A program made the translations under genes and the position numbers. A stretch of 64,000 bases of DNA from G963668605 sp963793625 (lineage in GTDB: Bacteria > Acidobacteriota > Terriglobia > Bryobacterales > Bryobacteraceae). Location: contig CAWCAT010000011.1 in assembly GCA_963793625.1 (NCBI GenBank), positions 186,001 through 250,000 on the forward strand. The letters run 5' to 3'. This document shows, piece by piece, positions 36,323-45,772 of the stretch; the stretch's first letter is position 1, and every line of letters starts with the position of its first letter. Under the pieces are notes generated by a model. It saw nothing but the letters and a program-made list of their open reading frames with translations. It was not told the origin of the DNA and ran no database searches.

Positions 36323-37276
36323 ATGCGTGTTTTATTTTTTCTGACACTTCTCACAATTGCCACAGCGGCACAACAGACCGTTTGGCGTGCGGGTACGCCA
36401 GTGCTTCGTCCGGGACCCGCGAGCAGCTTTGATGAGACTGCAGTTAAGGACCCAAGCATTGTCCGTTTCAACGGTGCGTGGCATGTCTTCTACACAGCGC
36501 GCGGACTCAACCAGTACACGCTAGGCTATGTGAGTGCCGCAACGATGGAGGGACTGCAATCCGCGCCGCGTCATCAACTAGCGAATCAGCACGGAACGAA
36601 ATCGAGCTACGCGGCAGCTCCGCAGGTTTTCTATTTCCGGCCGCACAAAAAGTGGTACCTGGTGTATCAGACAACTGACTCCAACTATCAACCGGTCTTT
36701 TCGACAACAGCCACCATCGATCGACCGGCAAGCTGGAGCGCTCCGCAACCGCTGCTCGAAAAAGTGGAGAAGACCAAGTGGATCGACTTCTGGGTGATCT
36801 GCGATGAGAAGCTCGCCTACCTGTTCTACACGCGCGACCACAAGGATGTTTATGTGAGGACAACCAGGCTCGTGGATTTCCCGAAAGGATTCGGCGAGGC
36901 GCGCCCGGTGTTCGCCCCGGTCCACGAGTCCGTTCACATTTACCGGGCCAACGGTTCTCCGGCGAACTACAAGATGCTCTTTGAGAGTTCGCAGAATGGG
37001 TTGCGGCATTATGGGCTCGCGGAAGCTGCTGCGCTGGGCGGACCCTGGAAAGTCGTCACACCGGATTTCGCGGACGGTGCGCAACTGCTGTACAGCCCAG
37101 GAGCTGAAGTCTGGACCAATGAAGTCTCGCACGGTGAACTGATCCGCAGCGGGTATGACGAGACGCTTGAAGTCAACTGGAGGAAAATTGAGTTCCTGAT
37201 ACAGGGGATGCCGGCGGCACTGCACAAGGGTGAATACACGGCGCTACCGTGGAGTTTGGGAGTGATCCGGAAGTAA
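36323..37276 (+). CDS. Secreted GH62-like arabinofuranosidase
   Basis: The 317-residue protein begins at ATG 36323 with a signal peptide (FFLTLLTIATAAQQ). It is a five-bladed propeller-type enzyme of the GH43/GH62 group: VKDPSIVRFNGAWHVFYTA holds the catalytic-base aspartate region, and KWIDFWVICDEKLAYLFYTRD and SPGAEVWTNEVSHGEL are characteristic of GH62. GH62 enzymes remove arabinofuranose side chains from arabinoxylan. Divergent from the MFS transporter by about 36 bases. Assignment to GH62 is good; the polymer specificity is unknown. Confidence 0.75.
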   Translation: MRVLFFLTLLTIATAAQQTVWRAGTPVLRPGPASSFDETAVKDPSIVRFNGAWHVFYTARGLNQYTLGYVSAATMEGLQSAPRHQLANQHGTKSSYAAAPQVFYFRPHKKWYLVYQTTDSNYQPVFSTTATIDRPASWSAPQPLLEKVEKTKWIDFWVICDEKLAYLFYTRDHKDVYVRTTRLVDFPKGFGEARPVFAPVHESVHIYRANGSPANYKMLFESSQNGLRHYGLAEAAALGGPWKVVTPDFADGAQLLYSPGAEVWTNEVSHGELIRSGYDETLEVNWRKIEFLIQGMPAALHKGEYTALPWSLGVIRK

Positions 37277-37281
37277 CGGAT

Positions 37282-39127
37282 ATGGACTACAAAGTTCAAC
37301 TGGAGCGCGCCCTCGACGCCGCACACGCTGCGGCTGCCCTGTTGCGAAGCGAGTTTCATCGTCCCGGCGGACCTCGCGGAACGACGCATCATGCCGACGT
37401 AGATATCGAAGCCGAGCGCGCAATTCACGAAGTGCTTACCGGTTCATTTCCTGACTACGGCTATCACGGAGAAGAACTCGGCCGTACTCATCCGCCCGCG
37501 GATGTCGGCAACCACCTTTGGCTCATCGATCCAAACGACGGCACGGCAGCGTTCATGCATGGATTTCGCGGGGCCGCTATCTCCATAGCCCTTCTGCGGG
37601 ACGGCCGGCCCGTGCTCGGCGTGATCCATGCGTATTGCGCTCCTGACGACAGCGGCGACTTGTTCGTTTGGGCGGAAGGCTGCGGACCGTTGCGCCGGAA
37701 CGGAGTTGCAGTGCAGCGCGCGTGGCCCTCTCGCCCGACCTCGAAACATACGGCACTCGTGTCTCACCATGCCGACCAGAAATCGCTGCTGAATGCGCAA
37801 CTGCTCGCGCCTTTGCGGTTTCGCGGGATTCCCGGCATCGCGTATCGACTAGCTCTGGTTGCAGCAGGCGAAGGCGACTTGGCGATCTCTCTGAACAACG
37901 CCTGTGGCTGGGATTATGCCGCGGGACATGCCTTGCTGCTTGGCAGTGGCGCTGAACTTTACGACAAGCACGCGCGTCCCGTTACATACTCGCGCAACGG
38001 CGAGAGCACATGCCATGGAGCCTGCTTCGGGGGCCCGGAATCCTTCGTGCAGGATTTTTCAAAGCGCGACTGGAGTTCCATTTTCCGCGCTCAGCGGGAA
38101 TCGGATTCGTTCTGCTGGCCTGTGACAGGGCGCAGCGTGTCGGATATAGGGATGCTCGCTCGCGCGCAAGGCTGCCTACTTGGGCAGCTTGCTGGAGATT
38201 CGCTCGGTTCGCTGGTCGAGTTCGAATCGGCGGATTCCATTAAGAAGAAAAATTCCGATGGCCCCAGGTTGCTCGCTGATAGCGGCACATGGTTGAACCA
38301 TCGCCGGTCAACCTACAGACGACTCCGAGATGGCACTGGCACTCGCGCGGTCGATTGTGCGCGCTGAAGGCTACGATGTAGAAAGTGCGGCTCAGGCTTA
38401 TGTTGGCTGGATGCAGTCTGGTCCATTCGATTCTGGGAGCACAACCCGAACAGCGCTGAATGGGGCCAAGCTAACAACCCACTCTGTTGCCGAGTCTTTG
38501 CGCAGGGCTGCGAGTCAAACAAGCCAGGCTAACGGTGCACTGATGCGCGTAAGTCCGCTTGGCATTCTCGGTGCAACCGCGTCAATGAAAACCGTTTGCG
38601 ACTGCGCGCGCGCCGATGCTGCGCTTACGCATCCCCATCCGGTTTGTCAGGACGCTAACGAGCTGTTCGTAGCAGCAATTGGCTATGCAATTTCGAGCGG
38701 TGCAACGCCGGTCGAAATACATGAACACGCGCTGCAACTGGCTGTGGATCTGGACTTGCACACCGCCGTATCGGAACGACTTCGTCTCGCGAAAGACGAG
38801 CCGCCCGCCGATTTCCAATCGCAGCAGGGCTGGGTTCTGATCGCGTTTCAAAACGCCTTTTACCAACTTCTTCACGCAGACAGCCTGGAGGCCGGTGTGG
38901 TCAATACCGTTCGCTGCGGCGGCGACACTGATACAAACGCCGCAATAGCTGGAGCATTGCTCGGTGCGGCCTTCGGGCGCGTTGGAATTCCCACTCAGTG
39001 GCTGGACCGGATACTTACGTGCCGACCAGCCGCTACTCTGGAAGGAGTGCGTCAACCGCGGCCTAAACAGTTCTGGCCCGTCGATGCCCTCTGGCTAGCT
39101 GAGCGGCTGCTGCTCGCTGGTCAATAA
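37282..39127 (+). CDS. Inositol-monophosphatase-family phosphatase fused to an ADP-ribosylglycohydrolase, frame-interrupted
   Basis: One protein of about 614 residues is implied. Residues 1-260 are an IMPase-family phosphatase with all three metal motifs: HGEELG (near 63), DPNDGTAAF (near 83) and GWDYAAGHALL (near 209). After about residue 290 comes an ADP-ribosylglycohydrolase (ARH/DraG) domain: GCLLGQLAGDSLG, PTDDSEMALALA and CGGDTDTNAAIAGALLG, which together bind the two active-site metal ions. A single extra C near 38297 separates the two open frames; the TIAGQP/TDDSE region reads through cleanly if it is removed. The joint product might process phosphorylated ADP-ribose or reverse an ADP-ribosylation. 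The fusion, not the domain names, is what is unusual. Confidence 0.82.
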
Positions 39128-39141
39128 CTAAAACACATCAA

Positions 39142-39666
39142 ATGCAAATTCGAAAAAACCCGATCGAAGAATTCAAGACCCGCGCCTCAACGCTGTTGAA
39201 GCAGTTGCGCTCTGAGGATCCCGCGATTGCTGGCAAGGCCTACGTGCGATTCACAGCGCTGCCCGGCCTCACGCCAATCATATCCCAAGAGCTTTCCGGC
39301 GTTGAGAAAACGCTGCATCACAAGCATGCCCTCGCGGTAATCGCTGCTGAAGAGGGTTACCCATCATGGGCTGTACTGAAGAAGTGCAATGCCACAGTGA
39401 CGCTGTTCAAGCCTAAGGTCGCAGGCTTTCCAAACCGCTGGTTCGACACGTATGAAGAGGCGAACACCTCACTGCAGTTGGAAGGTGGATTCCTGTTTCC
39501 CCATGGTAAGCAGTTCTTCATCTGCACGGCTGAATTCATCAAGGCGCTCGGCGTGGACCCGGACGATCCTGATTGGGAAGCGATCGGCCACGATTGGTTC
39601 CAGCCTGCCGACGAGCCTGCGTATCAGCGCCTGCACGCACAATTTCGTGAACAGGACCTGTTATAA
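39142..39666 (+). CDS. Small protein of unknown function with a DNA- or ligand-binding-like helical N-terminus
   Basis: The 174-residue protein begins 14 bases after the fusion gene and is probably co-transcribed. Its N-terminal 80 residues contain ALAVIAAEEGYPSWAVLKK, which resembles the short helical region found in front of ankyrin repeats in soil bacteria (AQLVLAREYGFPSW...). No ankyrin repeats follow. The C-terminal half (GFPNRWFDTYEEANTSL; WEAIGHDWFQPADEPAYQRL) is not recognised. There is no signal peptide, so it is likely cytoplasmic, like its neighbour. It overlaps the convergent FkbM gene by 6 bases. Confidence 0.6.
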   Translation: MQIRKNPIEEFKTRASTLLKQLRSEDPAIAGKAYVRFTALPGLTPIISQELSGVEKTLHHKHALAVIAAEEGYPSWAVLKKCNATVTLFKPKVAGFPNRWFDTYEEANTSLQLEGGFLFPHGKQFFICTAEFIKALGVDPDDPDWEAIGHDWFQPADEPAYQRLHAQFREQDLL

Positions 39667-40515
39667 GCGGAATCCGTGCACGTGGTACGGGACGTAATAG
39701 CGCGGGTCCTCATCGCGGGTAACTAGCTGAAAACCCGCTTCAGCCACAAACTCACGCACGAAGCTGAGTGTTCGGAATTGCTCACCTTCGCCGCGCGCTG
39801 CACGGAAGTCGTGTGCGGCAATGCAAACGTAACGGGCGCGCCGCAGTGCTTCCTTGCAACCGGGCAGGGCGGTGCGTTCGGCGCCCTCGATGTTCATCTT
39901 CAGAAAATCTATCCGATCGATTCCCTTCCGCTCGCAGAGGTCATCGAATGGCAAACCCTCGACTGGGTGGCTCGTCGCAGCCGGTGCGCCTGCGCGCACG
40001 TAGTTCGATTCCCAAACGGGCAGCGTTTCGATCTGCAGTTGCGCCGGCTCATCGACGCATGCCAGATTCAACAGCTCGACGTTCGTGAGACCATTGCGCG
40101 CGCACAATTGCTGTAGCACCTGGAATGAAACGGGATGCGGTTCGATGCCCAGCACGTGGCCTTGGGGTCCAACGGCACGCGAGAACGCAAAGACGTCTTC
40201 ACCGCGCCCTGCGCCTATGTCAACAATGAAGTCGCCCGCTTGCGGCTTGTATACGTGGAACCAATAATCGTCGGCATCTCGCAGGAACTTCGTTTTCATT
40301 GCACCCCAGCGCTGCCAATTAGGCTCGGCAACGCGAAACATATCAGGGTCAGGGAAAAAGTCATGATCGACGCGGCGCATCCACATGCCGTCCCACAGGA
40401 TCTCAATATCGACTCCGGGCAACGCTTCGCGTGCGATTGCGGTCGCGCGCTTCGCGAGTTCAGCCCGGCCGGCGGGTTGGTCTAATTCTCTGACTATTGA
40501 TTCATCTATCCACAT
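39661..40515 (-). CDS. FkbM-family SAM-dependent methyltransferase
   Basis: The 284-residue protein has the SAM-binding DFIVDIGAGRGEDVFAFS, IEPHPVSFQVL and the FkbM block DFLKMNIEGAERTALPG. FkbM enzymes O-methylate sugars or polyketides; next to a glycosyltransferase, methylation of an exported polysaccharide or glycoconjugate is the natural reading. The ATG overlaps the end of the glycosyltransferase gene by 10 bases, so the two are translated together. Confidence 0.87.
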   Translation of the reverse strand: MWIDESIVRELDQPAGRAELAKRATAIAREALPGVDIEILWDGMWMRRVDHDFFPDPDMFRVAEPNWQRWGAMKTKFLRDADDYWFHVYKPQAGDFIVDIGAGRGEDVFAFSRAVGPQGHVLGIEPHPVSFQVLQQLCARNGLTNVELLNLACVDEPAQLQIETLPVWESNYVRAGAPAATSHPVEGLPFDDLCERKGIDRIDFLKMNIEGAERTALPGCKEALRRARYVCIAAHDFRAARGEGEQFRTLSFVREFVAEAGFQLVTRDEDPRYYVPYHVHGFRL

Positions 40516-41816
40516 GGGTCGGTTTTCTTTCGTTGCAGGCGCAGAGCTAACAAGCGGCGTTTTTCGGGCGAGAGTGTCTGATGGCGCGGGTGAGTGGATT
40601 GCACGGGCACATGCCCGTGATCAACGTGCTCGCGCCGTTTCGGAGCGGCGATGATCTTTTCCAAGTAGGCTTCGAACGGCAGCACGTTCAGATTGCTTGC
40701 ATAAGCGCGCGCCACCTTTCGCGAAGTCGCGGAGAGTTCCGTGTAATGCGCGCGGTCCGTTGTCAGCCGCTGCAGAACGGCGTACCATGGCTCCACGTTT
40801 TGTTCGGGGATGTCCGCCATTGGCACCATCAACTCGTCCAGCTCTGAACGATAACGTACAACCGGGTTTACGGGCAGCAGGTAATCGACTCCGAGCATTG
40901 CTTCTGAGAGCCCGCCGACGTCGCTTGCCATCACCGGAATGCCGCGCAGCATAGCTTCCAGGATGACGCGCGAGCGAGCTTCGGCCCAGAGCGACGGCAC
41001 CAGTGCGATGCGCGTTTGGCTGAACAATTCGTGAATGTCGTCAACGGGTGCAAACACCGTGACGTTGGGCAGGCGGCGGAGGGCCGCGAGGTCCGCAACA
41101 GTGGTGCCCCAGGTCGGAATGGCCGCGAACTCGAGGTTCGGGAAGCGTTCCGCGAGTGCCAGAAAAATCGAAATGCCTTTTCCCGCGCAGGGGTTAATCA
41201 TCGTGACGAAGCGATTGTCGAATCGTCCCACGCACGGCGGGTCACTGCTTTCGAGCAGCGAAATGGGAACGTGCACCGCATCCATGCCGCCCCACTTTCG
41301 AGCGTATTCGGCAACAGAGGAACTGACCGCGACCATGCCATCGGTCTGCCGCAGGTGTGCGGTTTTCGTCGCGCTGGGGAACGATCCATCCGGACCGAAC
41401 GGGAGCGCGATCGTAGCTCGAACCAGATACACAACACGGGCTCGCGCGGCGCGTAACGCGCTCGCTAGCATCAGGTGCGCGGGATCATCGGTCAACGTTA
41501 AGATCACATCCGGATCGAAAGCCTTCTTTTCCGCAGTGAAGAATCCGCGCAGGTGCGGGTCGCGCGTCAGGACACGGATCTCGACCCTATTGAGCTGGAA
41601 GTGTACCGCGTTACGCTCCGCAACGGCCTGAACGCCGCGTGAGGCAAACTCGGCAAGCAGCGCGTCATGAGCCGGCTGCCCGAATTGTTCCACACGCGCG
41701 ATCACTCGAACGCTGTGCCCTCGCGCAACCAGCGCCTCCGTCAACAGGCGGTTAGACTTGTCGCCCCCTCCATAAGAGGGGAAATAGAGCGAGTTGTGGG
41801 CCAGCAGGATGCGCAT
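40506..41816 (-). CDS. Family 4 glycosyltransferase
   Basis: The 436-residue GT-B enzyme has the N-terminal acceptor side (MRILLAHNSLYFPSYGGG) and the donor-binding LVPSLWAEARSRVILEAML followed by GIPVMASDVGG, the conserved EX7E-type region of GT4. ATG 41816 is chosen because it begins this N-terminus; the frame opens at 41867. It transfers a sugar from a nucleotide donor, probably to a glycan that the overlapping FkbM protein then methylates. Upstream is a divergent regulator. Confidence 0.87.
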   Translation of the reverse strand: MRILLAHNSLYFPSYGGGDKSNRLLTEALVARGHSVRVIARVEQFGQPAHDALLAEFASRGVQAVAERNAVHFQLNRVEIRVLTRDPHLRGFFTAEKKAFDPDVILTLTDDPAHLMLASALRAARARVVYLVRATIALPFGPDGSFPSATKTAHLRQTDGMVAVSSSVAEYARKWGGMDAVHVPISLLESSDPPCVGRFDNRFVTMINPCAGKGISIFLALAERFPNLEFAAIPTWGTTVADLAALRRLPNVTVFAPVDDIHELFSQTRIALVPSLWAEARSRVILEAMLRGIPVMASDVGGLSEAMLGVDYLLPVNPVVRYRSELDELMVPMADIPEQNVEPWYAVLQRLTTDRAHYTELSATSRKVARAYASNLNVLPFEAYLEKIIAAPKRREHVDHGHVPVQSTHPRHQTLSPEKRRLLALRLQRKKTDPCG

Positions 41817-41923
41817 CGTTGAACTGCGATTTTCTTCTTCAGCAATGATGTCATACAGGGCGGCCATTCGGCACTACTGCCGATTCGCGATAATGGGATA
41901 TCTATACCGAGGGAGAGCTACCT

Positions 41924-43702
41924 TTGCAGCTTGATATTCCTGTACCCGCGATTCTGCAGCAGGTCCAGAGAATAGTCTCGAGCGCTGGATTTGCGTCGTC
42001 AGAGCGAATGATTCGCTTGCTGCGATTTGTTGTCGAGCACGCTCTTGCCGGCCGATCCGCCGAACTCAAGGAATACCTGCTCGGCGTCGAGGTTTTCGAC
42101 CGCAGCGTCAATTTCGATCCGCGCACAGATCCGATCGTGCGTGTCGAGGCGCGCCGCTTTCGCACCAAACTCAAGGCCTATTACGAAACCGAGGGCCGCG
42201 AGGACCAACTCCTGATCGAATTTCCCACGGGAGCGTACATTCCCCGTTTCCGCATGCGCGTTGCAGCGCCGCCCGATGCTCCGAGAACCTCGGCACCTAC
42301 CAACATTGCTGTGTTGCCGTTCACAAACCTCAGCACCGAAGCCGATAGCGAATACTTCAGCGACGGCCTTACGGAAGAACTGATCCATGGTCTGACCAGA
42401 GTCGAAGGACTGCAGGTAGTCGCCTGGAGTTCCTCCGCCCAACTGAAAAATCACCAGGACGACTTCTACAGCATCGGACAGCAGTTGCGCGTCGGCACGA
42501 TTCTGCAGGGCAGCGTGCGTCAGGCGAGCGGCCGCATTCGCATCAATGTCCGACTGGTCAACACGACAACCGGCTTCTATCTTTGGTCAGAGATTTACGA
42601 CAGGCGCCTTCAGGATCTCTTTGCCATTCAGGACGAGATCGCGCGCGCCATCGTCTCCAGTCTGAAGATCAAACTGTTCGGCACGGTCGCGCCGCCTCCT
42701 CGCAATGCGTGGAGTCTGTCGGCATACGATCTATATCTGCGCGGACGTTTCCAGTGGAACAAGCGCACGCGCGAGGGCTTCGACCGCGCCATCCAGTATT
42801 TCAACGATGCGATTGCCGCAGATCCGAATTTCGCTCCTGGCTACGCGGGCCTTGCCGACGCCTATACGCTCCGCGCCGATTACGGATGCGCCACTCCGGC
42901 AAACGCCATGCCCAGGGGAAAAGCCGCCGCGCTGCGCGCGCTTGAACTCGAGCCACAACTCGCCGAAGCGTACACTTCGCTCGGATTGATCACTGCACTG
43001 CATGACTGGGACTGGCTGAAAGCGGACGAGCATTTTCGCCGCGCAATAGCGCTGAAGCCGGGTTATGTCACCGCGCATCACTGGTACGCCTGCGATTGCC
43101 TGGCTCTGCAAGGATATTTTGAGGAAGCCGTTGCGGAGATTGAATTGGCGGCGAAGTTGGACCCGCTCTCACACGTGATTCTCGAAAGTGTGGCGTATGT
43201 ACTTCTGCTTGCGCGGCGGTATGACGAAGCGCTGGACAAACATACTGAAGTGCTCGAGTTCGAACCACACTTTTACAAAGCGTACTCGGGAATGGGTCGA
43301 GCTTACATCCACAAGGGCATGTACGGAAAAGCCATAGAAATGCTTCTGAAAGGCAAGGAACTCGGAGGCGATATTCCGCCCCTGCTCGGAGCACTCGGGC
43401 AGGCTTACGGACTCGCTGGACAGCACGTTGAGGCGCGCTCGGTCTTGCACCGCCTGGGCGAACTTGCTGTCGACGGCTCGGTCCCATCAACTGCTTTTGC
43501 TATGGTTCACATTGGTCTGGGTGAGCATGAGCGGGCGCTGGAAAGGCTGGAAACAGCTTGTTTCCGGCGTGAACTGCAGGTGTGTGCGATCAAGGTGCAT
43601 CCGGGTTACGATGCGCTGCGGGGCCACCCAAGGTTTCAGGCTTTGTTACAGAAGATAGGACTGCACGTGAGCGGGTCCGGGTTGCAGGCCCGGACCCCAT
43701 GA
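41924..43702 (+). CDS. TolB-like/TPR protein with acidobacterial N-terminal DNA-binding-like domain
   Basis: The 592-residue protein starts at TTG 41924 after a GGGAGA Shine-Dalgarno. Residues 1-110 form the domain ERMIRLLRFVVEHALAGRS and GVEVFDRSVNFDPRTDPIVR, which is common in Acidobacteriota and probably binds DNA. Residues of about 125-235 are the TolB/FlgO-like fold (IAVLPFTNLSTEADSEYFSDG; GTILQGSVRQ), as in adenylate-cyclase-type regulators. From about 280 there are TPR repeats (FAPGYAGLADAY, YVTAHHWYACDCLAL, HFYKAYSGMGRAY). It probably acts as a transcription regulator whose TPR part senses a partner. No membrane helix is visible. Confidence 0.75.
   Translation: MQLDIPVPAILQQVQRIVSSAGFASSERMIRLLRFVVEHALAGRSAELKEYLLGVEVFDRSVNFDPRTDPIVRVEARRFRTKLKAYYETEGREDQLLIEFPTGAYIPRFRMRVAAPPDAPRTSAPTNIAVLPFTNLSTEADSEYFSDGLTEELIHGLTRVEGLQVVAWSSSAQLKNHQDDFYSIGQQLRVGTILQGSVRQASGRIRINVRLVNTTTGFYLWSEIYDRRLQDLFAIQDEIARAIVSSLKIKLFGTVAPPPRNAWSLSAYDLYLRGRFQWNKRTREGFDRAIQYFNDAIAADPNFAPGYAGLADAYTLRADYGCATPANAMPRGKAAALRALELEPQLAEAYTSLGLITALHDWDWLKADEHFRRAIALKPGYVTAHHWYACDCLALQGYFEEAVAEIELAAKLDPLSHVILESVAYVLLLARRYDEALDKHTEVLEFEPHFYKAYSGMGRAYIHKGMYGKAIEMLLKGKELGGDIPPLLGALGQAYGLAGQHVEARSVLHRLGELAVDGSVPSTAFAMVHIGLGEHERALERLETACFRRELQVCAIKVHPGYDALRGHPRFQALLQKIGLHVSGSGLQARTP
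43673..43697. terminator. 9-bp perfect hairpin at the junction of two convergent genes
   Basis: GGGTCCGGG (43673-43681) and CCCGGACCC (43689-43697) form a perfect stem around a 7-base loop. It lies inside the last codons of the TolB/TPR gene, and the stop of the convergent TPR gene follows within 6 bases. No T-run follows on either strand, so it is not a classical intrinsic terminator. It may nonetheless stop or stabilise both transcripts. Confidence 0.45.
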
Positions 43703-44975
43703 CTACTTCGACCGGGGCAGAACGATAAAGCGATTTGCCTCCGTGACCAGTTGATCGTAAGCAGTTAAACTCTGCTGCAGAGCCGGATCGTCCGGCCCAA
43801 ACGACCGCTGAAGAATCGCGATGGACTGCTTGTACAGTTTCACAGACTCCGTATAGTTGCTCTGCGACCGTCGCACGTCCGCGAGGTTCTTGATCAGCAG
43901 CGCGACCTCCGGATGATGCTCTCCGAGCGCCTGCTTCGTTTCCACAAGCGCACGCTGATAGTAATCGACTGCACGGGTTTCACGCCCCAGTTCATGATGA
44001 AAATTCGCCAGGTTGCCCAGGCACTTTCCGCGTTCCAGGTGTGCCCCAGGGATCGTATCCAGAATCGCTGTGGAACGTTGGTATAGCGCCTCCGCATCGT
44101 TGTAGCGTTTTTGGAAGCGCACGGCCTGCGCTAAGTTGTTCACTGCGATGGCGGTATTCACGTGGTTCGGACCGAGAGTTTTTTCCCAGATCGCGAGCGT
44201 TTGCCTGAACAACTCTTCAGCATCCTTGTAACGCTGCTGCAGGAACGCAATTTCTGCCAAGCCGTTCAGATCGAGGGCCAGGCTCGGATGCTGCGGCCCC
44301 AGACGCCGCTCCGCGATGCCGCGCGAGCGTTCATAGAGCGCGCCGGCTTTTTCAATCTTCCCTGCTAGCAAGGTAAATACCGGCCAGCGTCTGCAGTTTC
44401 GCTGCGAAGCGCGGATCTTCGATATCGCCACGCTCAGCGATGGCTATCGCACGTTCCGCAACCGATTCTGCTTTCGCGAGTTTGTTTTCGGCGCGGTAGA
44501 TTTGAGCCAGACTGGAAAGCGCCGTGGCCACGAAATCACTCTCCCGGCCGGAGCTTCTCTCCAACTCACGCAACGCATCCAGACAGGTCGATTCGGCTTC
44601 CGCGTAGCGGCCTTGTGCGCGATACAGTCCGGCCAGATTGGTCAGTGTACGCCCGGGCACACTGCCCGCTTCCGGCTGCCTGCGCGCGTGTTCCAGCGCC
44701 CGTTTGTAGTACGTTTCCGCCTTGTCGAATCTTCCCAGCAGATGATTCTGGGCGGCCAGATTGTTCAGGATTTCTGCAATTCGCGGCTGCTCTGGTTGCG
44801 TTTTCTCAACGTTGTCCAGCGTTGCCCGGAACAGTCGTTCCGCTTCGGCGTAACGGCCTCCACGATGCGCCAGATTCGCCCGCTCAAATTGCAATTCCCA
44901 CGAGTCCGCGCCAAGTAGCAGCGGACCCATAGCCACCAGCATCGCCCCAGCAAGCAATCGAGTGTGAAGTTTCAT
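43703..44975 (-). CDS. Secreted TPR (kinesin-light-chain-like) repeat protein, frame-interrupted
   Basis: A signal peptide (LLAGAMLVAMGPLLLGAD) is followed by about eight 42-residue TPR units of the kinesin-light-chain type (AEILNNLAAQNHLLGRFDKAE; LTNLAGLYRAQGRYAEAE; AIAVNNLAQAVRFQKRYNDAE). The frame changes once near 44368, between LAGIYLA and GKIEKAGALYERS; total length is about 424 residues. It probably serves as a periplasmic protein-protein scaffold. It is similar in kind to the protein at 47837, and the two may be paralogues. Confidence 0.8.
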
Positions 44976-45067
44976 GACTCAGCCTGGGGCACAAACGACC
45001 GCAGCAGGCAGTAAGCGGCAGTTAGCTTACGGTGGCTCCTTACGGTAAAAAGGCCCATGATGGAAAC

Positions 45068-45718
45068 ATGCAGTGCGCGGTTCCAGACAGGCAGGCGCTA
45101 GGCGAGGAAATCGCAAACGGTATTACGCACGGTTTAGGTGCGGTGTTGAGCGTCGCCGCTCTAGTCGCGATGCTGGTTTCCCTGTTGCACGCGTCGAGAC
45201 TGGAAGTGCTGGCCTGCACCGTCTATGGCATCAGCCTGATTGTGCTGTACCTTTGTTCGACGCTCTATCATGCACTCTCGCGCACCAGTGCGATGCGCGT
45301 CTTTCGCGTGTTGGACCACTCCTCAATCTACCTGTTGATCGCGGGTACCTATACGCCGTTCACTCTGATCACGCTGCGCGGCGTCTGGGGCTGGTGGCTG
45401 TTCGCGATCATCTGGACTTTGGCCGGGGCCGGGATCGTCTTCAAGTGCTTTTTCGCTGGCCGCCTGCACGTACTCTCCACCGTAATCTACGTTCTGATGG
45501 GATGGCTTGCCGCGGTCGCGATCCGACCGCTGTGGCAGGCGCTCTCCTGGCAAGGCTTCGCGTGGGTACTCGCAGGCGGTCTGTTCTATACCGTCGGTGT
45601 CGTCTTCTTCGCGTCGAAATGGAAGTACTCACATACCGTCTGGCATCTGTTTGTCCTGGCCGGTAGTGGCTGCCATTTTCACGCCGTCTACCGTTATGTC
45701 CTCCACCAAGCCGCCTAG
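45068..45718 (+). CDS. Hemolysin III family (PAQR-like) membrane protein
   Basis: The 216-residue protein has seven predicted helices and the HlyIII/PAQR motifs: GEEIANGITHGLGAVLS, the STLYHALS block and the late histidines of YSHTVWHLFVLAGSGCHFH, which bind zinc in the family. Some members cause haemolysis when overexpressed, and others appear to be ceramidase-like hydrolases; the physiological role here is not known. The frame opens at GTG 45032; ATG 45068 is preferred from the typical N-terminus. It is followed 55 bases later by the ada-alkA gene. Confidence 0.82.
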   Translation: MQCAVPDRQALGEEIANGITHGLGAVLSVAALVAMLVSLLHASRLEVLACTVYGISLIVLYLCSTLYHALSRTSAMRVFRVLDHSSIYLLIAGTYTPFTLITLRGVWGWWLFAIIWTLAGAGIVFKCFFAGRLHVLSTVIYVLMGWLAAVAIRPLWQALSWQGFAWVLAGGLFYTVGVVFFASKWKYSHTVWHLFVLAGSGCHFHAVYRYVLHQAA

Positions 45719-45772
45719 GGACCATGTCCGAAAACAGCTACTTCAGAACACTGCCTGCTGCATAATAGCAGC

